Assembly: GCF_003284725.1 (NCBI RefSeq)
Contig: NZ_PGTO01000014.1
Span: 1 to 64,000, forward strand
Origin: Paramagnetospirillum kuznetsovii
GTDB lineage: Bacteria; Pseudomonadota; Alphaproteobacteria; Rhodospirillales; Magnetospirillaceae
Length of the DNA: 64,000 nt
Reading direction: 5' to 3'
Shown: positions 18,156 to 27,244 of the stretch, in pieces
Numbering within the stretch: the stretch's first letter is position 1
Layout of the letters: each line of letters opens with the position of its first letter
The notes under the pieces: generated by a model
What the model was told of the DNA's origin: nothing
What the model saw: only the letters and a program-made list of their open reading frames with translations
Database searches by the model: none
Made by a program: the position numbers and the translations under genes

Positions 18156-18361
18156 GTTTTCTGTATCACGACATGCGAGCAAGCGAGCTGAATGGCCCGG
18201 AAATCTTGGGGAATACCCACACAGATAATGTCACAATCCTCCATGACAGACAGCCATGAGAGCCTGGTCGTTTGTGATAGAAAAGGCAGAGGATTCCATC
18301 CGAATCGACTTGGTCGATTACAGCAATTCAGTACCGTTTTACTGATTAATGGGGCGGACGG

Positions 18362-18796
18362 CTATAAAAACCGCTCGACCTCGGCCATGGCCAGCGGCAC
18401 CGCCGCCTCGACCTCGGGCGACATCAGCTCGCCGCCGGATCGGCCGCCGCTTTCGATCCCCACCAGAGCCAGAAGCTTGGGCAGCCTTCCGGCCTTCCGC
18501 GCCTTGGCGAGGTCTGCGACCAGATCAGGGGCCATGGATTTGGGAAATGCCGCCTCGGGAAGATCGGCGGCAATGCCATCGAACACCCGCACGGTGCCTG
18601 CCGGGGTTCCCGAATGGGTGGCGCTGATCAGAACCACCCGGTCATAGTCAAGCCAAAGCCCCGACAGATCGCCGCCCTGGCCGTCATGGACCAAGACATC
18701 GAGGCCGATGCGTCGCATATTGGCGGCGACGGCCGGGCCCGCGCCGTCATCGCCATTGGACGACACGCCGATGCCGATGACCAGGGCGCGGCTCAT
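18362..18796 (-). CDS. Hydrogenase-maturation-protease-like (M52) protein, degenerate
   Basis: A 144-residue protein with the M52 fold signature GIGVSSNGDDGAGPAVA, the later PAGTVRVF and the closing LALVGIE typical of HyaD/HycI peptidases, which clip hydrogenase large subunits after nickel insertion. The first acidic metal ligand is present. The usual second Asp (DAV) is replaced by ISATHSG, and the usual His of the STH segment is absent (FPKSMAPD). Two of three nickel-sensing ligands therefore look lost. No hydrogenase gene is in the window. It is coupled by ATGA to the upstream HExxH protein, which suggests a joint role other than hydrogenase processing. Confidence 0.75.
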   Translation of the reverse strand: MSRALVIGIGVSSNGDDGAGPAVAANMRRIGLDVLVHDGQGGDLSGLWLDYDRVVLISATHSGTPAGTVRVFDGIAADLPEAAFPKSMAPDLVADLAKARKAGRLPKLLALVGIESGGRSGGELMSPEVEAAVPLAMAEVERFL

Positions 18797-19458
18797 GATT
18801 CGGCGAACCAGCGGCTGAAAAAGCTATCGTCACCCTCTTCGCGCAAATTCATGGTCGGCGCCCCCGCGTCGTCGATCAGCTCCATGTCCCGCAACCAGCG
18901 CACCACCTTGCGGAAATGAGCGATATTATGAAGGCTGATGCCGCCTTCCAGCCAGTTCTGCTCCAGGAAGGCCAGGACGGCGGGCTGGCCCAGTTCGGCC
19001 TCCCACAGAATGCCCAGCAGCGAGCACAGGCCCTCTTCCACGTCGCGTTCGGGCAGGTACAGCGACTGGACCGCGTCGGCCTCGGCCTTGCGGCCGCTTT
19101 CCGGTCCGGCCCCCAGGCCGAAATCCAGCACGGCGCGCCGCTCCGGCGCCGCCAGTTGGTAATGCGCCACCTCGTGGATCAGCACGCTGGGTTCGAGACG
19201 AACCGCCACCGACTCGCCGTCCCAGGTGAAATGCTCCTGCGGCGACAGGTCCAGAATGCCGAAGCCGAACCGGCGGCACAGATCGACCGCCCCCTCATGG
19301 TGATCCGAATCGGTGGACAAGGTCAGCAGGTCGCCGTCGGGGATGACGGCGGTAATGCGGCGAAACACCGCGCGGGCCAGCGGATCGGGAGCCAGCGCCG
19401 AATCGAACTCGGCCCGCAGCCCGCTCAGGATGGTGTGATCGATGGGCGTCAAAATCAT
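18793..19458 (-). CDS. EpmC-like HExxH metalloprotein
   Basis: A 221-residue protein without signal peptide or membrane segments. The middle holds SVLIHEVAHYQL, then ERRAVLDFGLGAGPESGRKAEADAVQSLYLPERDVEEGLCSLLG. This parallels the E. coli EF-P hydroxylase EpmC, recalled as HEISHW, a few residues, ARRELVDFGYWY..PDGR, then a Q/E-rich helix and a downstream hydrophobic AAGYPF segment. Order and spacing agree, although overall identity is low. The likely chemistry is an iron or zinc site using the two His and a distal Glu. The N-terminal 60 residues and C-terminal 55 residues differ from EpmC. It overlaps the M52-like gene by four bases. Divergent from murA, with about 100 bases between. Function is not established. 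Confidence 0.6.
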   Translation of the reverse strand: MILTPIDHTILSGLRAEFDSALAPDPLARAVFRRITAVIPDGDLLTLSTDSDHHEGAVDLCRRFGFGILDLSPQEHFTWDGESVAVRLEPSVLIHEVAHYQLAAPERRAVLDFGLGAGPESGRKAEADAVQSLYLPERDVEEGLCSLLGILWEAELGQPAVLAFLEQNWLEGGISLHNIAHFRKVVRWLRDMELIDDAGAPTMNLREEGDDSFFSRWFAES

Positions 19459-19559
19459 GCCGGGGTATTTACCCGATCCTGACGAAATCGTCCAGCCACC
19501 CTTGACCCGAACGACGGCGGCGGGCTAAACGAAGCATCCATTTCTCAAGGACATCGCGC

Positions 19560-20858
19560 ATGGACAGGATCCGCATCATCGGCGGGACGCCGCTCAAGGG
19601 CACCATCACCATCGGCGGCGCCAAGAACGCCGCGCTTGCCCTGATGCCGGCCTGCCTGCTGACCGACGAGACCCTGTCGCTGGCCAATCTGCCCCATCTG
19701 GTGGACATCACCACCATGGCCAATCTGCTGGCCCAGCACGGCGTCGGCATGATCCTCAATGGCGACGCCGCCAATGGCGGCCATACCGGACGCGTGCTGG
19801 AACTGACCGCCGCCGAGATCACCAACACCACCGCGCCCTATGATCTGGTGCGCAAGATGCGCGCCTCGGTTCTGGTGCTGGGGCCGTTGCTGGCCCGCTG
19901 CGGCCAGGCCCGCGTCAGCCTGCCCGGCGGCTGCGCCATCGGCACCCGGCCGGTGGACCTTCACCTCAAGGCGCTGGAGCAGATGGGCGCGGTGATCGAG
20001 TTGGAAGAGGGCTATATCGTCGCCCATGTAAGGGGACGCCTGAAGGGCGCCCATATCATCTTCCCGCAGGTCACCGTGGGCGGCACCGAGAACATCTTGA
20101 TGGCCGCCAGCCTTGCCGAGGGCGAGACCGTGATCGCCAACGCCGCGCGCGAGCCGGAAGTGGCCGATCTGGCCCACTGCCTCGTCGCCATGGGGGCCAA
20201 GATCGAGGGCATCGGGTCCGGCACCCTTCACATCCAAGGCGTCGATCGCCTGCACGGCGCGCACTATTCCGTGGTGCCCGACCGCATCGAGACCGGCTCT
20301 TACGCCGTTGCCGCCGCCATCACGCGGGGTGATATCGAATTGGTGGGAGCCCGCTTCGACCTGATGGAATCGGTCAACACCATCTTGACCGAATGCGGCG
20401 TGCTGGTGGAAGAAACCCCGCGCGGCATGCGGGTCTGCGCCGAAGGCCGCGACATCGCGGGCGTCGATATCATGACGGAGCCCTATCCCGGCTTCCCCAC
20501 CGACATGCAAGCGCAGTTGATGGCGTTGATGTCGACCTCGTCGGGCGCCTCCATGATCACCGAGACCATCTTCGAGAACCGCTTCATGCATGTGCCGGAA
20601 ATGACCCGCATGGGGGCGCGCATCAACGTCCATGGCGCCTCGGCCATCGTGCGCGGCTCGGCCAAGCTGTCGGGCGCCCAGGTCATGGCCACCGATCTGC
20701 GCGCCTCGGTGTCGCTGATCCTGGCGGGCCTCGCCGCCGAGGGCGAGACCATCGTCAACCGCGTCTATCACCTGGATCGCGGCTACGAGCGGGTCGAGGA
20801 AAAGCTGGCGGCCTGTGGTGCCCGGATCGAGCGGCTGAAAGCCACGGCGGCGGAGTAG
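19560..20858 (+). CDS. murA: UDP-N-acetylglucosamine 1-carboxyvinyltransferase
   Basis: A 432-residue enzyme of full family length. It transfers enolpyruvate from PEP to UDP-GlcNAc, the first committed step of peptidoglycan synthesis in the cytoplasm. Key features are the N-terminal IGGAKNAAL motif (Lys/Asn of the active site) and the loop [16 protein letters not shown], whose C125 is the PEP-adding, fosfomycin-sensitive Cys. Also seen are [15 protein letters not shown] and [10 protein letters not shown]. The ATG at 19560 is preceded by a weak purine stretch (AAGGACATCGCGC). It stands alone between divergent and convergent genes; monocistronic transcription is likely. Confidence 0.97.
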   Translation: MDRIRIIGGTPLKGTITIGGAKNAALALMPACLLTDETLSLANLPHLVDITTMANLLAQHGVGMILNGDAANGGHTGRVLELTAAEITNTTAPYDLVRKMRASVLVLGPLLARCGQARVSLPGGCAIGTRPVDLHLKALEQMGAVIELEEGYIVAHVRGRLKGAHIIFPQVTVGGTENILMAASLAEGETVIANAAREPEVADLAHCLVAMGAKIEGIGSGTLHIQGVDRLHGAHYSVVPDRIETGSYAVAAAITRGDIELVGARFDLMESVNTILTECGVLVEETPRGMRVCAEGRDIAGVDIMTEPYPGFPTDMQAQLMALMSTSSGASMITETIFENRFMHVPEMTRMGARINVHGASAIVRGSAKLSGAQVMATDLRASVSLILAGLAAEGETIVNRVYHLDRGYERVEEKLAACGARIERLKATAAE

Positions 20859-20868
20859 AACCGCCTGT

Positions 20869-20936
20869 CGTTTGATGTGACCCGCAGGCGGGCGAGACGC
20901 CCGCGCTCCGAACGACGCGCTATGCGTGTCCCGGCC
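20869..20936. repeat. Intergenic palindromic repeat, copy C (3' truncated)
   Basis: Begins GTTTGATGTGACCC and has the full left arm GGCGGGCGAGACGCCCGCGCTCCG, but its right arm breaks off at GTCCCGGCCGC and the closing terminal repeat is missing, next to the stop of the gene at 20939. It lies between the convergent murA and EF-hand genes. Confidence 0.85.
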
Positions 20937-20938
20937 GC

Positions 20939-23164
20939 TTAGTGGTGGAGCATCCCCCACAGCTTGGCGATCACCCCGAACTTCCACAGCAGCGCCACGG
21001 CCCCCACCAATACGGCCATGGTGATGAGCTTGCCCCAGGGCGGCTGCTTTTCCGCATAGGGATCCTTCAGCGAGCGCACGGCGCCTTCGGGCAGCTTGGC
21101 CAGATGGGTCAACGCGGTGCCGAACGGAATATTGATGCGGGCATGGGTATTCACCGCCCAGCCGTTGGCGTCCAGGATCGGCCCCAGATTGCGCTGATGC
21201 AGCTTGAACGAGGCGATCAGCATGCTCGGCCCTGAAATGGCCAGCAGCACGCCCAGCAGCGCCAGCGGAATCTGCCACCACGGCAGCGACAGGAACCCGG
21301 TCACCATGGAGGCCACCGCCGTGCCGATGGCGCCCACCGCCAGACCCAGGGCGGCGAAGATACCGGCGAAGCGCCCGGCATCGAAGGGGGGCGGTGGAAC
21401 CGGGGCCGGAGGATGGGCCGCGGCGGCAACCGGCGGCTTCGCGGGAACGACGGCCGCTGGGGCCGGGGCGGCGGCGTGCGTCGGAATCAGCACCGCCACC
21501 GGGGCGGGAGTCTCGGCGGCCTTGGCGGCGGCGAATTTCTCCGCCTGCTGCGCCACCAGCTTGCTGACCTTCTTGTAAGGCGCCCAGAACGACTGACGGA
21601 TGCTGATGGGATGGTCGATGATGCGCACCACATTGGCATCCCAGTCGCCGCCCTTGCGGTCGTAGAACACACCGTTGCGCCCCACCATCAGCTGGTCGGA
21701 ATCGCCGTCGGTGACGGCGGCGGCGATGAACATCTTCTCGGCCGCGTCGCCGCCGCGCCGGGTGCATTCGCAATAGACCAGGTAAATACGGCTCAGGGTT
21801 GCGATGGGGGCGTGCTTGGCGGGGTCTTCGACCCGGACGCACAATTCGCACGAACGCCCGTCCAGGAACAGGGTTCCCGCCTGGAACACCGCCTTGTGCT
21901 TGCGGGTATAGAAGTCGCGGAAGGCGACGAAGTTGTTCAGCAAGGTGACCAGATCGCGGCAGAAGCGCAATAGCCGATCCACCGAGGCGATGGCCTTGGC
22001 CTCGGCCTCCAGCGCCAGATCCTTTTCGATCAGATCGAGGATGGCGGCCTGCGCCCCCGATTCCGTCACCTCGGCGATGCGCGCCTTGCCGAGAGCGGCC
22101 ACCGGCCCTTGGGGCATCTCGGCCCGCCACGCGGTCCAGGCGGCGAAGCGCTCCTTGATGGCGGCCCAGTCCTCGGCCGACAGCGCCTGGCGCTCGCCCA
22201 GCAGCGGCACCACCACCTTGAGGCGAAACAGCTCCATGGCCGCCGCCCAAGCCGGATTGCAGCCCAGCCCCAGCGGCAGCGAGCCTCCCGCCACCACCTC
22301 GGCCAGCGGGAAGGAGATCAGCCCCTCTTCCGCCGAAGACAGCAGACGATGCGACACCGCCACCCAGTCTTCTTCCGAACGGTTGAGCGGACCGACCGCC
22401 CGGGGATCGAAGGCGGCCAGGGCGGAACGGGTGAACCAATCCTCCACCTTGGCGACCACCGCCGATAGGGCCGTCGCCGCGTCCTCGGTCGCCTCGCCCA
22501 GGGGGGTCAGCGCCGCATCGGCCTCGGCCTTGGCCGCCCAGGCGTTGAACACCTCGGCATCGGCGAAGAAGGCCTCCACCTTGTCCTTGGAGACGCCGTC
22601 CAGGCCGCTGCGGTCCAATTCGCCGCCCAGGCAGGCGATGATGTCCTCGATCACCGAGCGCACCGCCGGATCATCGACGATATCGGGCGGAACGATGCCG
22701 TCGCCGTTGAAGTCGTTGGCGGCGAACACTTCTTCCACCCCGGCCACATCGGCCATGGTGATGGCTTCGGCGCCCGCCTTGCCGCTTTTGGCCAGAATGC
22801 GCCGCGCCGCCGCCAGAACCGCCTTGCCCTCGTCCTTGCCGTCGTCGATGGCGTCCAGCGGCAGTGAATCCTCGCGCCGCAGCAAGATGTCGGGAGTCTT
22901 CAAAAGATTGCAGGCCCAATCCACCGCCGCGATGACCTCGCCCGCCCGGACGCGGCCGTCCTTGTCGCTGTCGATGATGTCCAGCGTGCGGGCATCGATC
23001 TCGATGCCACGGGTGGGGCAACTGAGCGCCGCCCACAGCTTCTGGTCCAGCTTGCCCAGCGAGGCCACCGCATGGCCGGTATCGAGCCGAACCTGATCGA
23101 AGCCGCCCGCCCGGAAGAACTTCCAATGGGCCTCGTGCCCCGCCTCGCCGTGTTCCGTCGTCAT
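20939..23164 (-). CDS. Large EF-hand membrane protein of unknown function
   Basis: A 741-residue protein starting at ATG 23164 behind GGGGGGAG. Residues about 61-75 (DIIDSDKDGRVRAGEV) and about 150-165 (FAANDFNGDGIVPPDI) are EF-hand calcium loops, the first nearly canonical. The middle 400 residues are helical and include a Cys pair (GRSCELCVRV) and a later lone Cys (YCECTRRG). A Pro/Ala-rich linker (about 575-605) leads to two or three hydrophobic segments (AALGLAVGAIGTAVASM, IPLALLGVLLAISG) and a final one (MAVLVGAVALLWKFGVI). The large part is probably cytoplasmic with a C-terminal membrane hairpin. There is no signal peptide. I do not recognise a named family; calcium-dependent control of a membrane process is only a guess. 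Confidence 0.85.
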   Translation of the reverse strand: MTTEHGEAGHEAHWKFFRAGGFDQVRLDTGHAVASLGKLDQKLWAALSCPTRGIEIDARTLDIIDSDKDGRVRAGEVIAAVDWACNLLKTPDILLRREDSLPLDAIDDGKDEGKAVLAAARRILAKSGKAGAEAITMADVAGVEEVFAANDFNGDGIVPPDIVDDPAVRSVIEDIIACLGGELDRSGLDGVSKDKVEAFFADAEVFNAWAAKAEADAALTPLGEATEDAATALSAVVAKVEDWFTRSALAAFDPRAVGPLNRSEEDWVAVSHRLLSSAEEGLISFPLAEVVAGGSLPLGLGCNPAWAAAMELFRLKVVVPLLGERQALSAEDWAAIKERFAAWTAWRAEMPQGPVAALGKARIAEVTESGAQAAILDLIEKDLALEAEAKAIASVDRLLRFCRDLVTLLNNFVAFRDFYTRKHKAVFQAGTLFLDGRSCELCVRVEDPAKHAPIATLSRIYLVYCECTRRGGDAAEKMFIAAAVTDGDSDQLMVGRNGVFYDRKGGDWDANVVRIIDHPISIRQSFWAPYKKVSKLVAQQAEKFAAAKAAETPAPVAVLIPTHAAAPAPAAVVPAKPPVAAAAHPPAPVPPPPFDAGRFAGIFAALGLAVGAIGTAVASMVTGFLSLPWWQIPLALLGVLLAISGPSMLIASFKLHQRNLGPILDANGWAVNTHARINIPFGTALTHLAKLPEGAVRSLKDPYAEKQPPWGKLITMAVLVGAVALLWKFGVIAKLWGMLHH

Positions 23165-23324
23165 GGAAGCTCCCCCCTGTCGCTATCATCGAAGCCGATG
23201 ATGCCCGAAGTGGGGGAAAAGGGAAGTTACCTTCTGTTACGCCCGGCCGAACGCCCGACATCGCGGTGTTACGGACTCGTGATTGAATATCGTCATGGAT
23301 CGAGAAGATCGACAGGAGGTCGCC

Positions 23325-23624
23325 ATGAAGACCACTTTCAAAATCCTCACCTGCCTCGCCATCGCCGCCGTTTTCGGCACCGCCGCCTTGGCCGCCGATC
23401 CGCCGACTCCGCAAAGCTTTACGCCCGGCTGGCGTCACGAGCAGATGATCCAGGCCCAGAAGGACGGAAATTTCGGCCCCGGCATGATGATGCGGGCGGG
23501 ATACGGCCCCGGCCAGGGGCGCGGCCGGATGGCCGCCGCCCTGGGGCCCGACGGCAAGATCGACCCCACCAAGCTGCCCGAGGGCTGCCCATTCCGCGAT
23601 CAGGCGGCCACGCCCGCCAAGTAA
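23325..23624 (+). CDS. Small exported Gly/Met-rich protein
   Basis: A 99-residue protein with a clear signal peptide (MKTTFKILTCLAIAAVFGTAALA, cleavage before ADPPTP). The mature part of about 75 residues is rich in Gly, Met, Pro and Arg (FGPGMMMRAGYGPGQGRGRM) and ends in a possible Cys-containing tail (EGCPFRDQA). CAGGAGGT is 6 bases before the ATG. No family recognised; Met-rich periplasmic proteins can bind copper or silver, but this is weak inference. It is followed by an inverted-repeat cluster. Confidence 0.75.
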   Translation: MKTTFKILTCLAIAAVFGTAALAADPPTPQSFTPGWRHEQMIQAQKDGNFGPGMMMRAGYGPGQGRGRMAAALGPDGKIDPTKLPEGCPFRDQAATPAK

Positions 23625-23628
23625 ATTC

Positions 23629-23795
23629 TCCCTTTCCCAGCGGGAGAGGGGCGGGGTGAGGGAGAGTCGCGTCATCACAACCGACGTTTTCGCGGACGCT
23701 TTCCCCCCTCACCCGGCCTTCGGCCACCCTCTCCCTCAGGGAGAGGGACTTTATTCATCCCCCACCCCCTGCTTGACAGCGGGGGGTGGGGCTCT
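23629..23795. repeat. Three hairpins, including an inverted pair of CCCTCTCCC-type repeats
   Basis: The segment 23633-23664 (CCCTTTCCCAGCGGGAGAGGGG then GGGTGAGGG) and the segment 23706-23750 (CCCTCACCC, then CCCTCTCCCTCAGGGAGAGGG) are inverted copies of a repeat type common in Proteobacteria. A third hairpin follows at 23761-23793 (CCCCACCCCC / GGGGGTGGGG). Together they occupy most of the 205-base gap between the small exported protein and the ABC importer genes, and could end transcription or stabilise mRNA ends. Confidence 0.75.
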
Positions 23796-23829
23796 GATGC
23801 TGTCCCTATTCGAGTTTTGGGAGAGCATC

Positions 23830-25479
23830 ATGCGCCGCCTGTTCGCCGCCCTGGCCCTGACCATGGTGCTGATCCGCCCGGCGGCGGCCAAGGATGAATT
23901 GGTGATCGGCATCACCCAATTCCCCGCCACCTTGAATCCGTCCATCGAATCCATGCTGGCCAAGACCTATGTCCTGGCCTTCGCCCACCGGCCGATCACC
24001 GCCTATGACGCGTCGTGGCATTTGACCTGCCTGCTGTGCGAAACCGTCCCCACCCTGGAAAACGGCCAGGCCAAGGTCGAGCAACTGCCCGGCGGCAAGA
24101 AGGGAATCGCCGTCACCTACACCCTGCGGGCCGATGCCAAATGGGGCGACGGCCATCCCATCACCAGCGAGGACGTGGTGTTCAGTTGGCAGGTGGGGCG
24201 TCACCCCCAATCGGGCGTGGCCAGCGCCGAGCTGTTCCGCCGCATTTCCACCGTGACGGTCAAGGACGCCCGCAGCTTCATCCTTCATATCGACCGCGTC
24301 ACCTTCGACTACAACGCCATCAACGATCTGCGGCTGCTGCCCGCCCATATCGAGCGCCCGCGCTTCGACGGCGCGGCGGCGGAGTACCGCAACCGCACCG
24401 CCTATGACCAGGATTCCACCAATCCGGGCCTGTATAACGGCCCCTACCGCATCGCCCAGGTGGTCCAGGGCAGTCATGTGGTGTTGGAACCCAACGCCCA
24501 ATGGAGCGGCCGCAAACCCGCGTTCAAGCGCATCGTGGTCAAGGCCGTCGAGAACACCGCGTCCTTGGAAGCCAATCTGCTGTCGGGCGATATCGACATG
24601 ATCGCGGGCGAGCTGGGCCTGCCGCTGGAACAGGCCTTGGCGTTCGAGAAGCGCAACGGCGCCCGCTTCGCCGTCGTCACCAAGCCCAGCCTGACCTATG
24701 AGCATCTCGATCTGAATCTGGGCTCCCCCATCCTGGCCGAGCGGAATCTGCGCCAGGCCCTGCTGCTGGGCCTCGACCGCGAAAGCCTGACCAAGCAGCT
24801 GTTCGACGGCCGCCAGCCGGTGGCCCATTCCATGGTGCCGCCGCTGGACTGGGTGCATGCCACCGACATCGCCCCATACAAGTTCGACCCCGCCAAGGCC
24901 GCCGCCCTGCTGGACGAAAGTGGTTGGAAGCGCGGCCCCGGCGGCATAAGGGTCAATGCCAAGGGCGACAAGCTGTCGCTGGAACTGGTCACCACCGCAG
25001 GCAACCGGTCGCGCGAACTGGTGGCCCAGGTGCTGCAAGCCCAATGGCGCAAGCTGGGCATCGATCTGCGCCTCCGGACCGAACCGCCCCGCGTGCTGTT
25101 CGGCGAAACGGTCACCAAGCGCAAGTTCCCCCATATGGCCATGTTCGCGTGGTATTCGGCGCCCGAGAACGTGCCCCACTCGACCCTGCATTCCGACGCC
25201 ATCCCCAAGGCGGAGAATAGCTGGTCGGGCCAGAACTATACCGGCTATGCCAATCCCGCCATGGACCGGCTGATCGAGTCCATCGAAACCGAGCTGGACC
25301 GCACCAAGCGCAAGGCCCTGTGGCGTGAACTGCAGGCGCTCTACGCCGCCGACCTGCCCGCCTTGCCGCTGTATTTCAAGGCGGATGCCTTCATCCTGCC
25401 CAAGGCGTTGAAGGGACTGGTCCCTACCGGCCACCAGGATCCTTCGCCGTATTGGGTGGAGAACTGGCGGTGGGAGTAA
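23830..25479 (+). CDS. Peptide/nickel-type ABC transporter substrate-binding protein
   Basis: A 549-residue SBP family 5 (DppA/OppA-like) protein. The start at 23830 (GGGAGAG a few bases upstream) gives a classic signal peptide (MRRLFAALALTMVLIRPAAA); an in-frame extension to 23656 would cross the repeat region and is rejected. Family motifs are VIGITQFPATLNPS, YTLRADAKWGDGHPITSEDVVFSW, NGPYRIAQVVQGSHVVLEPN and LRQALLLGLDRESL. The protein would bind an oligopeptide or similar solute in the periplasm and hand it to the two permeases encoded next. The second permease is the last import gene in the window; the ATPases must be elsewhere. A CLLC pair near residue 70 is unusual. Confidence 0.93.
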   Translation: MRRLFAALALTMVLIRPAAAKDELVIGITQFPATLNPSIESMLAKTYVLAFAHRPITAYDASWHLTCLLCETVPTLENGQAKVEQLPGGKKGIAVTYTLRADAKWGDGHPITSEDVVFSWQVGRHPQSGVASAELFRRISTVTVKDARSFILHIDRVTFDYNAINDLRLLPAHIERPRFDGAAAEYRNRTAYDQDSTNPGLYNGPYRIAQVVQGSHVVLEPNAQWSGRKPAFKRIVVKAVENTASLEANLLSGDIDMIAGELGLPLEQALAFEKRNGARFAVVTKPSLTYEHLDLNLGSPILAERNLRQALLLGLDRESLTKQLFDGRQPVAHSMVPPLDWVHATDIAPYKFDPAKAAALLDESGWKRGPGGIRVNAKGDKLSLELVTTAGNRSRELVAQVLQAQWRKLGIDLRLRTEPPRVLFGETVTKRKFPHMAMFAWYSAPENVPHSTLHSDAIPKAENSWSGQNYTGYANPAMDRLIESIETELDRTKRKALWRELQALYAADLPALPLYFKADAFILPKALKGLVPTGHQDPSPYWVENWRWE

Positions 25480-26417
25480 TTCTCTTCCGCCTGATTCAAT
25501 CGGCGGCGGTGCTGCTGGTCATGTCCTTCGTGGTTTACGGCCTGATGGGGCTGATGCCGGGCGATCCCATCGACCTGATGATCGCCGGAGACCCCCACCT
25601 GTCCGCCGCCGACGCCGTGCGGCTGAAGGCGCTGTACGGGTTGGACAAGCCGTGGACGGAACGCTGGCTGCGCTGGCTGGGCCGCATCCTCCAGGGCGAA
25701 TTGGGCTATTCCCGCCTTTATGCCCGCCCGGTGGCCGAGGCCATGGCGCCCGCCTTGGTCAATACCGCCACCCTGATGGCCGCCAGCCTCTGTCTCGCCC
25801 TTACCGTCGCCTTGCCGCTGGGCATCGCCGCCAGTCTGCGGCCCGGATCCTGGCTGGACCGCTTCACCACCCTGATCTCGGTGGCATCGGTGTCGGTGCC
25901 GGTGTTCTGGCTGGGACTGATGCTGATCGTGGTCTTCGCCGTCAAGCTGGCCTGGCTGCCCGCCGGAGGCATGGCCGAGGTGACGTCGGGCGGCGGCGGC
26001 AGGCTGGCCCATCTCGTCTTGCCGGTCTCCGCCCTCGCCCTGGCCGGTATCGGTCAATACGCCAGGCACATGCGCGCCGCCATGATCGGCGAGGCCAGCG
26101 CCGATTACATGCGCACGGCGCGGGCCAAGGGCTGCTCACCCCGCCGCGTGGTTCTGCATCACCAGTTGCGCAACGCCCTGATCCCCATCACCACCATCGT
26201 GGCCTTGGAGCTGGGCGGCCTGTTCTCCGGCGCCCTGATCACCGAGACGGTGTTCGCCTGGCCGGGCATGGGCCGCCTGATCTACGAGGCGGTGATGGGC
26301 AATGATTTCAATCTGGCGCTGTCGGGGCTTTTGCTCGCCACCGCCATGACCCTGGGGGGCTCCATCCTGGCCGACATCGCCTATTGGCGCCTGGATCCCA
26401 GGGTGAGGCACCCATGA
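25470..26417 (+). CDS. DppB-type ABC transporter permease
   Basis: A 315-residue inner-membrane permease with six helices. It has the DppB/OppB N-terminus (ILFRLIQSAAVLLVMSFVVYGLMGLMPGDP), the region after the first loop (LKALYGLDKPWTERWLRWL), the family FWLGLMLIVVFAV segment and the cytoplasmic EAA loop (MRTARAKGCSPRRVVLHHQLRNALIPI) that docks on the ATPase. GTG 25470 was chosen because GGTGGAG lies 8 bases before it; it overlaps the end of the binding-protein gene by 10 bases. TTG 25452 is a longer option. Its TGA overlaps the next ATG (ATGA). Confidence 0.92.
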   Translation: MGVILFRLIQSAAVLLVMSFVVYGLMGLMPGDPIDLMIAGDPHLSAADAVRLKALYGLDKPWTERWLRWLGRILQGELGYSRLYARPVAEAMAPALVNTATLMAASLCLALTVALPLGIAASLRPGSWLDRFTTLISVASVSVPVFWLGLMLIVVFAVKLAWLPAGGMAEVTSGGGGRLAHLVLPVSALALAGIGQYARHMRAAMIGEASADYMRTARAKGCSPRRVVLHHQLRNALIPITTIVALELGGLFSGALITETVFAWPGMGRLIYEAVMGNDFNLALSGLLLATAMTLGGSILADIAYWRLDPRVRHP

Positions 26418-27244
26418 GAGCCGGTCTCTTCATCCTCGCCCTAATGATCCTGACGGTTCTGTTCGGCCCCATGGCGCTGCCCGAGCCCGATGCGCTGGAC
26501 CTTGGCGCCCGCTTCGCCGAACCGTCGTGGGAACACCTGTTGGGCACCGACGAGCTGGGCCGCGACCTCGCCGCCCGCCTTCTCCAGGGAGGCCGCGTGT
26601 CGCTGACGGTGGCCGCCGTCACCGCCGTGCTGGCGGCACTGATCGGCACCCTGGTCGGCATGGTCGCCGGTTATCACGGCGGCTTCTTGGATGCCGCCCT
26701 GATGCGCCTGACCGACGGCGTCATGGCCTTGCCGCTGCTGCCGTTGTTGATCGTTCTGGCCGCCGCCGATCCGGCCAAGCTGGGCATCGATGCCGATATG
26801 GCCGGATCGGAAGGCTTCGCGGTGGCGCGGCTGGCCGTCATCATCGCCTGCGTCGGCTGGACCACGGTGGCGCGGCTGGTGCGGGGCTCTACCCTATCGG
26901 TGCGATCCCGCGACTATGTGCGGGCGGCGGTGGCGGCCGGGGCGACGCCGTCGCGCATCATGCTCCGCCACATCCTGCCCAATGTGGCATCGCCCATGGT
27001 GGTGGCCACCACCCTGTCGGTGGGCAACATCATCCTGATCGAAAGCGCGCTGTCCTTCCTGGGGCTCGGCATCCGGCCGCCGCTGGCGTCCTGGGGCAAT
27101 ATGCTGACCGGCGCCATGGACGTGGTGTGGAGCGCCCCAGCCCTGGCCGTCTGGCCGGGCGCCGCCATCCTGGTGGCTGTCCTGGCGTTCAATCTGGTGG
27201 GCGACGGCCTTCAGAAGGCTCTGGACCCTAAGTCTTCCACTTGA
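26414..27244 (+). CDS. DppC-type ABC transporter permease
   Basis: A 276-residue partner permease. It has a single N-terminal helix, then the DppC/OppC signature HLLGTDELGRDLAARLLQGGRVSL, a permease core, and the EAA loop DYVRAAVAAGATPSRIMLRHILPNV. The C-terminal segment SFLGLGIRPPLASWGNML is diagnostic of the family. Start at 26414 by the ATGA overlap. The 3' end overlaps the convergent thioredoxin-like gene by 17 bases. No dppD/dppF-like ATPase gene follows, which is unusual for this operon type. Confidence 0.93.
   Translation: MRAGLFILALMILTVLFGPMALPEPDALDLGARFAEPSWEHLLGTDELGRDLAARLLQGGRVSLTVAAVTAVLAALIGTLVGMVAGYHGGFLDAALMRLTDGVMALPLLPLLIVLAAADPAKLGIDADMAGSEGFAVARLAVIIACVGWTTVARLVRGSTLSVRSRDYVRAAVAAGATPSRIMLRHILPNVASPMVVATTLSVGNIILIESALSFLGLGIRPPLASWGNMLTGAMDVVWSAPALAVWPGAAILVAVLAFNLVGDGLQKALDPKSST

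Noticed and set aside
18192-18647. Plus-strand 151-residue frame overlapping the M52-like gene
   Set aside because: Most of it is antisense to the recognised protein and its composition is typical of a shadow frame.
18362-18796. A hydrogenase gene cluster
   Set aside because: Only a degenerate M52-like protein is present; no hydrogenase structural or Hyp genes occur in the window.
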